This document shows, piece after piece, positions 46,075-54,572 of a DNA stretch of 64,000 nt. The stretch is from Bacteroidales bacterium (GTDB taxonomy: Bacteria; Bacteroidota; Bacteroidia; Bacteroidales; Bacteroidaceae): contig SUXO01000004.1 in NCBI GenBank assembly GCA_015060885.1, positions 23,652 to 87,651 of the forward strand, written 5' to 3'. The notes beneath the pieces were generated by a model, which was not told the origin of the DNA, ran no database searches, and saw nothing but the letters and a program-made list of their open reading frames with translations. Position 1 is the stretch's first letter, and every line of letters starts with the position of its first letter. Position numbers and translations under genes: made by a program.

Positions 46075-46568
46075 TAGAGTGAGATGAATTCATAGCTGTT
46101 GCCCACGAGTGAGAGGTAACGCATAAATTCGGCTTGCGAAATTACAACGGTCGCGTGGTTGTCGTTGGGGTGGAAACTCAACGACTTCTCTTTTTTTAGG
46201 TTCTCGTCTATGAAAAGGTGAACGTGGTTGCCGGTGTCGTTTATAAGCCCGAATGGCGATACCGAACCGGGTTGCAGTCCTAGATACTTTTCCATTCGTT
46301 GCGGTGATGCGAAAGAGAGTTTTCCCTGGTGCAACAACTGTTCAAGGTCGTGTATGGCAAGGTCGCGTTCGCAATCGAGTACCACCAGATAGTGGCGGTT
46401 CCCTTTGTGGTTACGGAAGAAGAGGTTTTTGCAATGCTTCGAACCGTCGGCACGCCATTGGGTGCGTGCAATCTCAATGGTAGGGGCCTCTTCGTGGGTA
46501 TACCAGCTGTGTTCTATGCCGTTGTCGGCAAGATATTTCAGTACTTTTTCAACACGTTCGCTATTCAT
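46068..46568 (-). CDS. Prolyl-tRNA editing protein (ProX/YbaK family)
   Basis: A 166-residue free-standing editing domain of the YbaK/ProX superfamily that removes mischarged amino acids (usually Ala) from tRNA-Pro in the cytoplasm. Visible: the family pattern THEEAPTIEIARTQW, the active-site region KNLFFRNHKGNRHYLVVL, and SPFGLINDTGNHVHLFID. It is monocistronic and divergent from the large M16 gene. Confidence 0.92.
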   Translation of the reverse strand: MNSERVEKVLKYLADNGIEHSWYTHEEAPTIEIARTQWRADGSKHCKNLFFRNHKGNRHYLVVLDCERDLAIHDLEQLLHQGKLSFASPQRMEKYLGLQPGSVSPFGLINDTGNHVHLFIDENLKKEKSLSFHPNDNHATVVISQAEFMRYLSLVGNSYEFISLYQ

Positions 46569-46628
46569 ATCGGATTGTTTCCCGCGAAGATAGGTATAAT
46601 TTGCCTTTGTGTTGCATAAAATATTGAA

Positions 46629-46661
46629 AATGGTATTTAATTTTATTAAATAAATGCCATT
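46629..46661. promoter_or_regulatory. Inverted repeat between divergent genes
   Basis: AATGGTATTTA and TAAATGCCATT (11 bases, one G-T) enclose an A/T-rich loop. The site lies between the starts of the editing protein and the M16 protease and might bind a regulator or be a hairpin in the leader. Confidence 0.3.
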
Positions 46662-46688
46662 GCGACCACGTAAACGGATTTTATTGAG

Positions 46689-46696
46689 TATCTTCG
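46689..46696 (+). promoter_or_regulatory. Candidate -7 box of the large M16 gene
   Basis: TATCTTCG (one mismatch to TAnnTTTG), 31 bases before the ATG. Confidence 0.45.
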
Positions 46697-46726
46697 CAAG
46701 GATTATAGTATAAAAAATAACGATAT

Positions 46727-49546
46727 ATGAAGAACGAACTTAAAAGAGCGTTCCTGCCGCTGCTGTTTCTCTTTTGTGTGGCAATACAGGCCGTGGCGCA
46801 AAAAGAGAGCGAGCAGTTGCCGATAGACGCTTCCGTGAGAGTCGGAAAACTTAAAAACGGACTCACTTATTACATCAGGCACAACGAAGAGCCAAAAAAG
46901 AAGGTCAATTTCTACATTGCTCAAAAGGTTGGCTCCATTCAGGAGGAGGACAACCAACGCGGTCTAGCTCACTTTCTGGAACATATGTGTTTCAATGGTA
47001 CCGAGCATTTCCCCGGCAAGAGTCTTATAAATTATCTCGAAACAATAGGTGTCAAGTTTGGTGTAAACCTTAATGCATACACATCTATCGAGGAAACCGT
47101 CTATAATATAAACGACGTACCTGTCGACAGCGTGGGTGCTGTGGATTCCTGTCTATGGATTCTGCGCGACTGGGCCGACGGCCTCACACTCGATGGTGAG
47201 GAGATTGACAAAGAGCGTGGCGTAATACACGAAGAGTGGCGTCAGAGAAGCAACGCCACATCGCGTATGTTCGAACAGGTGTTGCCCACAATATATCAGG
47301 GCGAAAAATACGCCTATCGTATGCCTATCGGTACAATGGAGGTTGTAGACAATTTCCCCCACACCGCATTGCGTGAGTATTACGAAAAATGGTACCGCCC
47401 CGACCTGCAAGGTATAATCGTAGTGGGCGATGTAAATGTGGATGAAGTGGAGAAGAAGATAAAAAAGATATTCAAGGGAATTAAGAAAGCAAAGAAGCCT
47501 GCCGAGAGGGTATATTACCCCGTGTCGGACAACGAAGGACTTATATTTGCACAAGGAACCGACAAGGAACAGCAGAATTATGCTTTCCAGCTTATCTTCA
47601 AACGCGATGCAACCCCGCGCGAACAGCGTAATACAAAGGAATACAAGCGCAACGACAGCAAAATGACAATGATGATAAATATGCTGAACAAGCGTTTTAC
47701 CGAAATTGCGATGAAGGAGAACCCTCCCTATCTTGGCGCAGGTGTCGACGATGATGCCTTTATCGTTTCGAACACAAAGAAAGGTTTCCTCTTTGCAATG
47801 AGCTGTAAGGCGGAGCAGATAAATGCAGCATTGCCCGCAGCCCTTTGTGAATTTGAGCGTGCAAGGCGTTTTGGTTTCACCGAGGGAGAATTGCAGCGTG
47901 TGAAGGCCTCGATGAATGCATCTATCGACCGCTTGTTCGCCGAGCGTGAAAAGATTACCAACGAACAGCGCGCACAGGATTATATAAGGAATTTCCTCGA
48001 CAACACATCGGCTATGTCGGTAGAGGAGGAGTGTTCCCTGTTGAAGGAAATCGTGGAAAGCATTACACTCGAAGAGGTTAACGCGCTTATGCCTGCATTG
48101 TGCACAAAGGACAACCGTGTAGCTTTGTCATTTGCCCCTGCGAACGACAGTATAAAGTACCCGGTGAAGGAGCAGATTGAGATGCTGCTCGCAGCCGTGG
48201 AACAGGCACCGCTGCAACCCTATGTAGATACAATGAACGATGCTCCCCTGCTCGAAAACCTGCCCGAAAGCGGTAAAGTAGTTTCGACCGAAGAGGGTGT
48301 ATGGGGCTCAACGGTGTGGAACCTCTCCAATGGCATAAAGGTTGTGGTGAAACCCACCGACTTCGATGCCGACAACATATTGCTCAATGGTTGCAGCTAT
48401 GGCGGAACAGCGCGCTATGCCCACAACGAGAGAGTAAATCTCCTGCTTCTGGAATCAATAATGCAGATTGGTGGTGCCGGTGCCTTCGACGCAATGCAGT
48501 TGAACAAGAAAATGGCAGGCAGCACAGCAGCTGTCGGTTTAAGTGTCGGCACCTATCACGACAAGGCTTTTGGCAAATGTTCGCCCAAAGATTTGGAGGA
48601 TATGCTAAAACTCCTTTATCTTAAATTCACCGCACCGCGCAAAGACGAGGCAGCCTTGCAGAGTTTCAAGACACGTATGTATGGTTCGCTGAAAGACCGC
48701 CATCTCAACCCCATGACAGCAATCAGCGACTCGGTCAACAAGGCGGTCACAAACGACCATCCCAGAATGAAGCCCCTTGTTGCAACCGATGTCGACAGCA
48801 TCAACTACGACAGAATAATTGAAATCTACAACGACCGTTTCGGCGATGCCGGCGATTTCACTTTCGTTATTGTGGGAAATATCGATACCGACACATTGAA
48901 ACCTCTTGTTGAAAAATATATCGCATCATTGCCGGCAAATGGCCGTAAGGAGGAGCTGGTGGACCACAAAGTGGGAATTCGCAAAGGCCGCTACATAAAC
49001 AACTTTACAAGAAAGATGGAAACCCCCACCGGTACAGAAGTGATTATCTATTCGGGCGATATTGATGCCAACCTTCGCAATTCGGTTCTTATGAACTTCC
49101 TGCAACAGGTTATGACAATTGTCTACACCGCCGAGGTACGCGAGAAGGAGGGTGGTACATACGGCGTGGGAGTACGCGGTGATATTGACCGCCTGCCCAA
49201 AGGCGAATTTATCTTCAACATCGAGTTCAATATGGCTCCCGAACGCCGAGAAGAACTCACCAATATCATTATCGCAGAACTTGAAAAGGTTGCCAAAGAG
49301 GGCCCATCGGCCGAGTATGTCGAAAAGGTGCGCAGCTATATGCTTAAAACCTTTGAAGAGGAGAAGCACGAAAACACCGCTTGGAGCAACTGGTTGCTCG
49401 ATTATTATTTCTATGGCAAAGACGATTACACAGAGTACCAGGAGATTGTAAAGAGCATTACCCCCGACGATATACGCCGTTTCCTCGAATACATAATAAA
49501 ACAGGGCAACTTCATTGAAGTGAGTATGGTTCCCGAAAAAGAGTAA
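46727..49546 (+). CDS. M16-family zinc metalloprotease, full single-chain (pitrilysin-like)
   Basis: A 939-residue exported protease with signal peptide MKNELKRAFLPLLFLFCVAIQAVAQ. The zinc motif is intact in AHFLEHMCFNG (H82, E85, H86), with the downstream Glu likely in SIEETVYN. Four M16 domains are present; the C-terminal half carries RNSVLMNFLQQVMTIVYTAEVREKEGGTYGVGV, read in pieces, the usual non-catalytic partner domain. It probably degrades peptides in the periplasm. It is transcribed alone from its own promoter and ends in a 16-bp hairpin. Confidence 0.95.
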   Translation: MKNELKRAFLPLLFLFCVAIQAVAQKESEQLPIDASVRVGKLKNGLTYYIRHNEEPKKKVNFYIAQKVGSIQEEDNQRGLAHFLEHMCFNGTEHFPGKSLINYLETIGVKFGVNLNAYTSIEETVYNINDVPVDSVGAVDSCLWILRDWADGLTLDGEEIDKERGVIHEEWRQRSNATSRMFEQVLPTIYQGEKYAYRMPIGTMEVVDNFPHTALREYYEKWYRPDLQGIIVVGDVNVDEVEKKIKKIFKGIKKAKKPAERVYYPVSDNEGLIFAQGTDKEQQNYAFQLIFKRDATPREQRNTKEYKRNDSKMTMMINMLNKRFTEIAMKENPPYLGAGVDDDAFIVSNTKKGFLFAMSCKAEQINAALPAALCEFERARRFGFTEGELQRVKASMNASIDRLFAEREKITNEQRAQDYIRNFLDNTSAMSVEEECSLLKEIVESITLEEVNALMPALCTKDNRVALSFAPANDSIKYPVKEQIEMLLAAVEQAPLQPYVDTMNDAPLLENLPESGKVVSTEEGVWGSTVWNLSNGIKVVVKPTDFDADNILLNGCSYGGTARYAHNERVNLLLLESIMQIGGAGAFDAMQLNKKMAGSTAAVGLSVGTYHDKAFGKCSPKDLEDMLKLLYLKFTAPRKDEAALQSFKTRMYGSLKDRHLNPMTAISDSVNKAVTNDHPRMKPLVATDVDSINYDRIIEIYNDRFGDAGDFTFVIVGNIDTDTLKPLVEKYIASLPANGRKEELVDHKVGIRKGRYINNFTRKMETPTGTEVIIYSGDIDANLRNSVLMNFLQQVMTIVYTAEVREKEGGTYGVGVRGDIDRLPKGEFIFNIEFNMAPERREELTNIIIAELEKVAKEGPSAEYVEKVRSYMLKTFEEEKHENTAWSNWLLDYYFYGKDDYTEYQEIVKSITPDDIRRFLEYIIKQGNFIEVSMVPEKE

Positions 49547-49565
49547 TCAAAAGCATACGACAATA

Positions 49566-49606
49566 AATCGTGGGTGACCCAAAAGTGAAATGGGTCACCC
49601 ACGATT
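49566..49606. terminator. Terminator-like hairpin after the M16 gene
   Basis: A perfect 16-bp stem (49566-49581 with 49591-49606), 19 bases after the stop. No T run follows directly. Confidence 0.6.
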
Positions 49607-49621
49607 GTAGGGAGGTTGGAT

Positions 49622-49740
49622 AAAAAGAGCTGTTTTTAGGCTTGCGAAGCCCGAAAAAACGCAGTTTACTAAGCGTAAATGAGTATTTTTCGGTCAAGCG
49701 TAACAACAAAAGAGCCTTTTTAGTCAGCCTCTTTATATAT
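49622..49740. repeat. Nested inverted and direct repeats between convergent genes
   Basis: AAAAGAGCTGTTTTTAGGC (near 49623) and AAAAGAGCCTTTTTAGTC (near 49709) are direct repeats about 85 bases apart. Between them lie GGCTT/AAGCC, CCGAAAAA/TTTTTCGG and TTTAC/GTAAA, nested within each other. The outermost arms AAAGAG-CTG and CAG-CCTCTTT also pair. This looks like a structured intergenic repeat or an independent 3' element. Confidence 0.55.
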
Positions 49741-49751
49741 GAAAGCATCCA

Positions 49752-50369
49752 TCAGAAAGCAATACCGAACCGCAGACCGAAGTTATTCAGGTTGTTCTGT
49801 TCATAGCTCATAATATTACACTTGTTTGTGGAGAAACTGTAATACATGGCAATGTGGAAACCTATGCTGTTGGCCCAAGGGTAGATGTTGAAACCTAATT
49901 CGGGCTGCATATAGAAGCCCCAGGTGTCCTCTTTCGTCATAAAAATGTAATAATAATTACTGAACTCGGTGTAGCAGGCACCAATCTTTAACCCCGCATA
50001 TGGCTGGAAATCACCCTCAATAAAGCGGTAGCGGGCAAGAATACCGAATGGCAGGCTGAACATCTGGTGCTGTTGGTCGGTACTTATGGATTGCGTTGCT
50101 GTAAGGTTTATCGTGCGACGCGACAGGTATTCGTTATTGGTGTGAAAACTCAAAAAACCTCCCACAGCCATTTGCGGCAACACGTAATAACCACCTTCGA
50201 AATTCATACCCCAGCCACTTGCAACGTTCGAGAACTTGTTGTTCAAGGGTATGTTGAACTGCCAATCGACATTGTAATAAGCATCGAGCGATAATTGCGC
50301 CTTGGTTGTAGATGGAGCCAGAATGGCTGCCAGAGCTGCTATGAATAAAATTCTGGAAACTCGTTTCAT
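49752..50369 (-). CDS. Outer-membrane beta-barrel protein
   Basis: A 205-residue exported protein. Signal peptide MKRVSRILFIAALAAILAPSTTKAQ, then strands with aromatic girdles (LDAYYNVDWQFNIPLNNKFSN, ISTDQQHQMFSLPFGILARYR, FHIAMYYSFSTNK) and a final Phe (LRFGIAF), consistent with an eight-strand OmpA/OmpX-like barrel. It is the last gene of a three-gene run of envelope proteins and has no recognised function. Confidence 0.8.
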   Translation of the reverse strand: MKRVSRILFIAALAAILAPSTTKAQLSLDAYYNVDWQFNIPLNNKFSNVASGWGMNFEGGYYVLPQMAVGGFLSFHTNNEYLSRRTINLTATQSISTDQQHQMFSLPFGILARYRFIEGDFQPYAGLKIGACYTEFSNYYYIFMTKEDTWGFYMQPELGFNIYPWANSIGFHIAMYYSFSTNKCNIMSYEQNNLNNFGLRFGIAF

Positions 50370-50394
50370 AAATTTTGAATTTTAGATATTTAAT

Positions 50395-51009
50395 TTACTT
50401 TACAAGGTATGGCGATTGCTCAAAGGCCTGGTTTATGGCATTTATTGTACGATAATAGCTCAAATTGTTGCCATAGAGCAATCCCGAAATATAGGTATTC
50501 CAGACTATGGTCAATTTCTTGTCACTTCTCTCACTTTTGCGGTCTACAAGTTCTCCAATAATGGAACCGGTGCTGTATGTGTAGTAGAACGAGAAAGGAT
50601 AGTACCAGCCGCCACCGCCCCAGTTCCAATATCCTGGATAGTTATACCACCAGGGCCCCACAGTGTTGTTGAAGTAGTATGTGGTGCTCACATAACTTAA
50701 CTGCAACACAATATCGGCTTCTGCGCCCTTATCGGCAGCGGTGTAACCACGAGCCTTGAAATGTTCGTTGAACGCATCGACAATACGTTGTGAATTCTCG
50801 TTTTTCCAGTATGTGGCTTTTGTCTGGTCGTTTATAATGAGAATGCTGTCTATAACGAAGAAACTGTCGAATGAGGCAAAGTCGGTGCCACTGTCATAAT
50901 TGGTGAGTACCAGATAGTTGTCATCGAGTTTGTCGGTATCGGGGTCCTTCTCGCACGATGTGAACGCTACAAGAATAGCCAATAACGGTAAGATTAGAAA
51001 TCGTTTCAT
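50395..51009 (-). CDS. DUF4136 lipoprotein
   Basis: A 204-residue lipoprotein with lipobox LVAFTSC. The mature part begins after a short acidic linker; TKATYWKNENSQRIVDAFNEHFKARGYTAADK (in pieces) and ADIVLQLSYVSTTYYF are the DUF4136 region, followed by an aromatic-rich loop with many W, Y and G. DUF4136 proteins are outer-membrane lipoproteins of unknown role. It sits 24 bases after the preceding lipoprotein gene and 25 before the barrel gene. Confidence 0.85.
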   Translation of the reverse strand: MKRFLILPLLAILVAFTSCEKDPDTDKLDDNYLVLTNYDSGTDFASFDSFFVIDSILIINDQTKATYWKNENSQRIVDAFNEHFKARGYTAADKGAEADIVLQLSYVSTTYYFNNTVGPWWYNYPGYWNWGGGGWYYPFSFYYTYSTGSIIGELVDRKSERSDKKLTIVWNTYISGLLYGNNLSYYRTINAINQAFEQSPYLVK

Positions 51010-51033
51010 AAACTGTGTGATTTTATGGGGTTA

Positions 51034-51519
51034 TTACTTTTTTTGAGTGAGTTTATGTGCTTCGTTTTTCGAAGCAGGCTGCATCTTATTGTTGAGCTTT
51101 ACCAAAGAGGTGTCACTCGACAGTTTGAAGTTCATCTTGGGCTTGCCTGTTGCCGATACAAACTCATATACAATGGCAGTGCTGTCATTGGGCATACCTA
51201 TCATTACAAGCATCTCGCCATTGTCATTCTCGTTAGCAATTGCCTCGTCAATGTAGTCGGTGGTAATGGTGTAGGTGCCGTCTTCGTTAAGGCTCAATGT
51301 CTGAATAGTCAAGAGTACATCGCCAATGTTGCCATCGGTCATCGGTATGGTTCCCTCAAATGTATATGTTTGCAGGTCGCCTATCGTGGAGTCGTTTACC
51401 ATAAAGATGCTGTCACTCTCCACAACTACTCCTTGTGGCTGGTTGTTGCTGCCGCACGAATTACACGATGATAACAAAAGAGAAAGGGCGGTTGCCGATA
51501 GAAGAATTACTTTTTTCAT
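51034..51519 (-). CDS. Small lipoprotein, NlpE-N-like
   Basis: A 161-residue lipoprotein with lipobox LLLSSC. The mature core (about residues 45-145) contains YTFEGTIPMTDGNIGDVLLTIQTLSLNEDGTYTITTDY (in pieces), a pattern reminiscent of the NlpE N-terminal barrel, but the paired Cys residues of NlpE are absent. Function unknown. It is the first gene of the three-gene envelope operon. Confidence 0.6.
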   Translation of the reverse strand: MKKVILLSATALSLLLSSCNSCGSNNQPQGVVVESDSIFMVNDSTIGDLQTYTFEGTIPMTDGNIGDVLLTIQTLSLNEDGTYTITTDYIDEAIANENDNGEMLVMIGMPNDSTAIVYEFVSATGKPKMNFKLSSDTSLVKLNNKMQPASKNEAHKLTQKK

Positions 51520-51632
51520 TGTTGTTGGTTTTTATGGTTATTTAGCAAAATAACATTTCAACAAGGCAGTAGGTTTTTGGCAGACCGGTTTAAGAAATGA
51601 AAAAATAGTTATTATATGTATATGAAAACAAA

Positions 51633-51661
51633 AGAGCTGCACCTTTGTCAGGTACAGCTCT
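51633..51661 (-). terminator. Terminator of the S41-like gene
   Basis: AGAGCTGTACCT and AGGTGCAGCTCT pair on the minus strand with one mismatch, followed by TTTTGTTTT. It lies 24 bases after the S41-like stop. Confidence 0.8.
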
Positions 51662-51684
51662 GCAAATATCTCATTCCTATCCCT

Positions 51685-52914
51685 TTATTCTGTCGGGGGA
51701 AGTGTCCCGTTTGCTATTATGTAGCTTATGTTGTTGAGGATATGTTCCTGTTTGGCACCCAGGGGATATATCGAGCGGTAGTTGTCATATTCGGCAACAG
51801 CATAGTCGGGTAGTGCGGGTTGTAGCGGTTCGCCTTCAATGTCGAATATGTAGGCCGTTGCCGGGTTAATCTTGAACAGATAAGGCGATTCATAACACTC
51901 TGTATACAGGTTGGCACCGCTTGCTTTCTGCCCGACAACCTTTACGTTGGCACGCGTTGCCTGCACAGCTTTAACAAAGGCGTTGGTCACCCCTTTTGTG
52001 CGTGTGGTGGTTATTATGTAAAGCGGGCAATTGCTCACATTTATGTTGCTTGCGGGAATCAAAAGTTCAGTGTGTTCATCGCTGTCTATGGCCTTCGCAA
52101 GTGAGCAGAAGGGTGTTCCTTGCCTGTCGGCAGGGACAAATGGCGCGGATGCTGCGGCGGCATCGGCAAGCGAGATTGTATTGTTGTATCGCAGGTCGAG
52201 TATGATATTGTCTACTCCCTCGGCAACCATTGTGGAAAGAGCATTGCCCAATGCATCGGCAGCCTCTTCTCCATCAAAAGTATTGCAAAGTATATATCCG
52301 CTTTTGCTTGATATGTCATCAATGATTGCAGTGGCGGGAATTGAGGTGCTTTTAATTTCAGTGGCTGCCGGCAAGGCGGTATTTCCTTTTTCCTCCCAGT
52401 AGTATATCTCCTCCACATCGTCAAACTCCATTTCCTGCACAGTCAGTTCCACCCCTGTACCCGCAGACAACTTTGCAGCCGAACTTGTGGTAAGGCGGCT
52501 GCCGTCAATCTCCGATATCCACATGCCACGTTCAAGACCGGCAGTTTCTGCCACAGAACCGGGTTCTACAAACTCTATCAGAGCGTATGTCTTGGAGGGG
52601 GTGATTCCCAGGGGATCACGCATCAATGATGTGGTGATGCCATAGCTTGTGGAGGCAAGAGTATCGGTAAAGAACGATGTCTTGTCGTCGGTATAAAGGA
52701 GTTTCTTGAAGAATTGCGAAGGAGTGGAGAAGAATATATTCTGCTTTATTTCGCCAATGGCATCGGCCCATAGATATACCTCCTTCATTTTAGAGTATAT
52801 CCATTGGTTCTCTTGCGTGAGTTCGTAATATTCACCCGACCTGTCTTCGCCGCAACTGCACACGAGCAGTGCCAACAATGGGAGTGCTATGAGTTTTCTT
52901 ATGGTTCTTTTCAT
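51685..52914 (-). CDS. S41 (C-terminal-processing) peptidase-like lipoprotein, degenerate active site
   Basis: A 409-residue lipoprotein with lipobox LLVCSC. It has the S41 N-terminal region (residues about 33-75, NQWIYSKMKEVYLWAD), a PDZ domain (about 110-165; ALIEFVEPGSVAETAGLERG) and an S41 fold with NIILDLRYN. Active enzymes carry a Ser in a TxxTASASE-like motif and a Lys in GxxTxGK; here those sites read TTRTKGVTNAF and VGQKASGANLYTE, so neither catalytic residue is clear. It may bind peptides without cutting. Its transcript ends in a terminator before the three-gene envelope operon. Confidence 0.8.
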   Translation of the reverse strand: MKRTIRKLIALPLLALLVCSCGEDRSGEYYELTQENQWIYSKMKEVYLWADAIGEIKQNIFFSTPSQFFKKLLYTDDKTSFFTDTLASTSYGITTSLMRDPLGITPSKTYALIEFVEPGSVAETAGLERGMWISEIDGSRLTTSSAAKLSAGTGVELTVQEMEFDDVEEIYYWEEKGNTALPAATEIKSTSIPATAIIDDISSKSGYILCNTFDGEEAADALGNALSTMVAEGVDNIILDLRYNNTISLADAAAASAPFVPADRQGTPFCSLAKAIDSDEHTELLIPASNINVSNCPLYIITTTRTKGVTNAFVKAVQATRANVKVVGQKASGANLYTECYESPYLFKINPATAYIFDIEGEPLQPALPDYAVAEYDNYRSIYPLGAKQEHILNNISYIIANGTLPPTE

Positions 52915-53008
52915 ACTTGCAAATTTACTCCTTTTCGTTTTAATTGCAAGGGGTAATGCTGTAATTTATTATAACGACAATAGAAAGCGGGTTTGAAAGA
53001 TATAAACA

Positions 53009-53043
53009 AAAATATGGTGTGTCGCAATGACACACCATATTTT
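53009..53043 (-). terminator. rpsP: rpsP terminator
   Basis: A 15-bp stem (53009-53023 with 53029-53043) and, on the minus strand, a following TTTGTTTATA. It lies 28 bases after the rpsP stop. Confidence 0.85.
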
Positions 53044-53071
53044 ATTTCGAGCATATTGCCTGTGAAGGTCA

Positions 53072-53635
53072 TTAAGCCTCTGCGGGAGCCTCTGTTGCCT
53101 CCTCTGCGGGTGCTTCTGTTGCCTCTGCATTCTCGGCAGCAGCTGCTGCTTCTGCCTCGGCTTTTGCAAGAGCCTCTGCGGCTTTCTTGTCGGCTACCTT
53201 CTTGGCGATAGCTGCATTTACCTCTTTCTCGGCCTCCAAACGTGCTTTCTTTGCATCACGTTTAGCCTGCTCGTCGGCGCTCTTGATACCGTTCAATGCG
53301 TTCTCTTTGGCAGTTTTCCAAGCGTTGAACTTTGCCTGTGCTGTTGCCTCGTCGAATGCACCTTTCTTAACACCGCCCTGCAAGTGCTTCATCATGTAAA
53401 CGCCCTGCGAAGAGAGGATGCTGCGAACTGTGTCGGTAGGAGTTGCACCATTGTTTACCCACCACAATGCTCTCTCGAAGTTGATGTCGATGGTAGCAGG
53501 GTTTGTGTTGGGGTTGTAGGTACCGATTTTCTCGGTGAACTTTCCATCACGTGGAGCTCTCGAATCTGCAATCACGATAGAGTAGAAAGCGTAGTGTTTA
53601 CGGCCTCTTCTCTGAAGTCTGATTTTTGTTGCCAT
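53072..53635 (-). CDS. rpsP: 30S ribosomal protein S16 with extended tail
   Basis: The N-terminal 80 residues are a standard S16 ([29 protein letters not shown] and [20 protein letters not shown], in pieces). The chain goes on to 187 residues, with a Lys-rich helix and an Ala/Glu-rich tail containing repeats of EATEAPAE. Long S16 tails are common in Bacteroidota and not needed for the core fold. The gene is monocistronic, with its own promoter and terminator. Confidence 0.97.
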   Translation of the reverse strand: MATKIRLQRRGRKHYAFYSIVIADSRAPRDGKFTEKIGTYNPNTNPATIDINFERALWWVNNGATPTDTVRSILSSQGVYMMKHLQGGVKKGAFDEATAQAKFNAWKTAKENALNGIKSADEQAKRDAKKARLEAEKEVNAAIAKKVADKKAAEALAKAEAEAAAAAENAEATEAPAEEATEAPAEA

Positions 53636-53672
53636 TTTTTAAATGTTTTTAATTGGTTAAAGATTTGAGTTA

Positions 53673-53691
53673 GCCGATAACTCGTATCGGC
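53673..53691 (-). promoter_or_regulatory. Hairpin in the rpsP leader
   Basis: GCCGATA and TATCGGC (7 bp) around a five-base loop, directly after the expected transcription start. It might stabilise or regulate the mRNA. Confidence 0.3.
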
Positions 53692-53695
53692 GGTG

Positions 53696-53726
53696 CAAAA
53701 GTAGTGTTTTTTTGGGAAACAGGCAA
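53696..53726 (-). promoter_or_regulatory. rpsP: rpsP promoter
   Basis: On the minus strand TTG (53724-53726), 20 bases, then TACTTTTG (53696-53703), an exact -7 match. The start codon is 60 bases downstream. Confidence 0.65.
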
Positions 53727-53797
53727 TAAAATCACGGCTTTTATGCTCCCATCTGCGGTATTTTCTCCATTTAGCGGCGTAATTTTGAAAAAAAGTG

Positions 53798-53805
53798 TAA
53801 TTTCG
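53798..53805 (+). promoter_or_regulatory. Candidate -7 box of the DUF115-like gene
   Basis: TAATTTCG (one mismatch to TAnnTTTG), 31 bases before the ATG. Confidence 0.4.
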
Positions 53806-53835
53806 CAGACAGTTTAATGATTTCAAGGAGTTTTT

Positions 53836-54567
53836 ATGTTAGCTTGGTTGTGGTTCAAGATGTGGAACGCACTGAACTTTGTTTATGGTTCAATGCAGTG
53901 GGGCAGTCATCGCAGGTTGCGCTCCTATAAAGGTGCATATAAGGGAAAGAGGTGCTTCATCGTGGGCAACGGCCCCAGCCTGCGCACCGACGATTTACGT
54001 CTGTTGCACGAACGTGCAGAATACACCTTTGCCTGCAACTCATTGATTAAGCTGTTCGACGAAATTCCATTCCGCCCTTCGTTCTATTTTGCCCAGGACA
54101 ACAAGATAATTCTCGACAATAAAGAGCTTATAAACAGCTACGGTGGCATAAAATTCATAAAAGCGCACTATGCAGGCCGTTATCACTTGCCGGGAGTCAC
54201 ATATTATAATATGCTGCTTGCTCCTACACGTTTTTCAAACAACCTGCCGTGGGTGGTGTACAGCGGGCAGACGGTAGTCTATTCAATGATTCAGTTTGCA
54301 GTATATATGGGCTTTACCGAGATTTATCTTATTGGTGTCGATTGCAACTACTCCACAAACAACACGACAATAACGGCCGACAGCTATTTCGACAGCCGGC
54401 TGTTCAACCACAAGCGTTCATATGCTCCGCCCGAAGTAGACACCAACCTGAAAGCTTACGCGCAGGCTTTTGCTGCCTGTAACAAGCTGGGAGTAAAGAT
54501 TTTCAACGCCACACGTGGCGGCAAACTCGAAATATTCCCCCGTGCCGGCTTCGATACTCTTTTCTGA
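53836..54567 (+). CDS. DUF115/GT42-like Rossmann protein
   Basis: A 243-residue protein. GKRCFIVGNGPSLRTDDLRLL is the nucleotide-binding start shared by DUF115 (MptE-like) and by sialyltransferase-type GT42 enzymes; YTFACNSL and MIQFAVYMGFTEIYLIGVDCNYS are further shared marks. Members attach or handle sugars or sugar nucleotides in surface polysaccharide and flagellin-modification loci. No sugar cluster is present here, so the substrate is unknown. The gene stands alone. Confidence 0.7.
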   Translation: MLAWLWFKMWNALNFVYGSMQWGSHRRLRSYKGAYKGKRCFIVGNGPSLRTDDLRLLHERAEYTFACNSLIKLFDEIPFRPSFYFAQDNKIILDNKELINSYGGIKFIKAHYAGRYHLPGVTYYNMLLAPTRFSNNLPWVVYSGQTVVYSMIQFAVYMGFTEIYLIGVDCNYSTNNTTITADSYFDSRLFNHKRSYAPPEVDTNLKAYAQAFAACNKLGVKIFNATRGGKLEIFPRAGFDTLF

Positions 54568-54572
54568 TTTTT

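Noticed and set aside
49512..49748. Minus-strand frame of 78 codons over the nested repeat
   Set aside because: It runs through two hairpins and the end of the M16 gene; low-complexity product with no domain.
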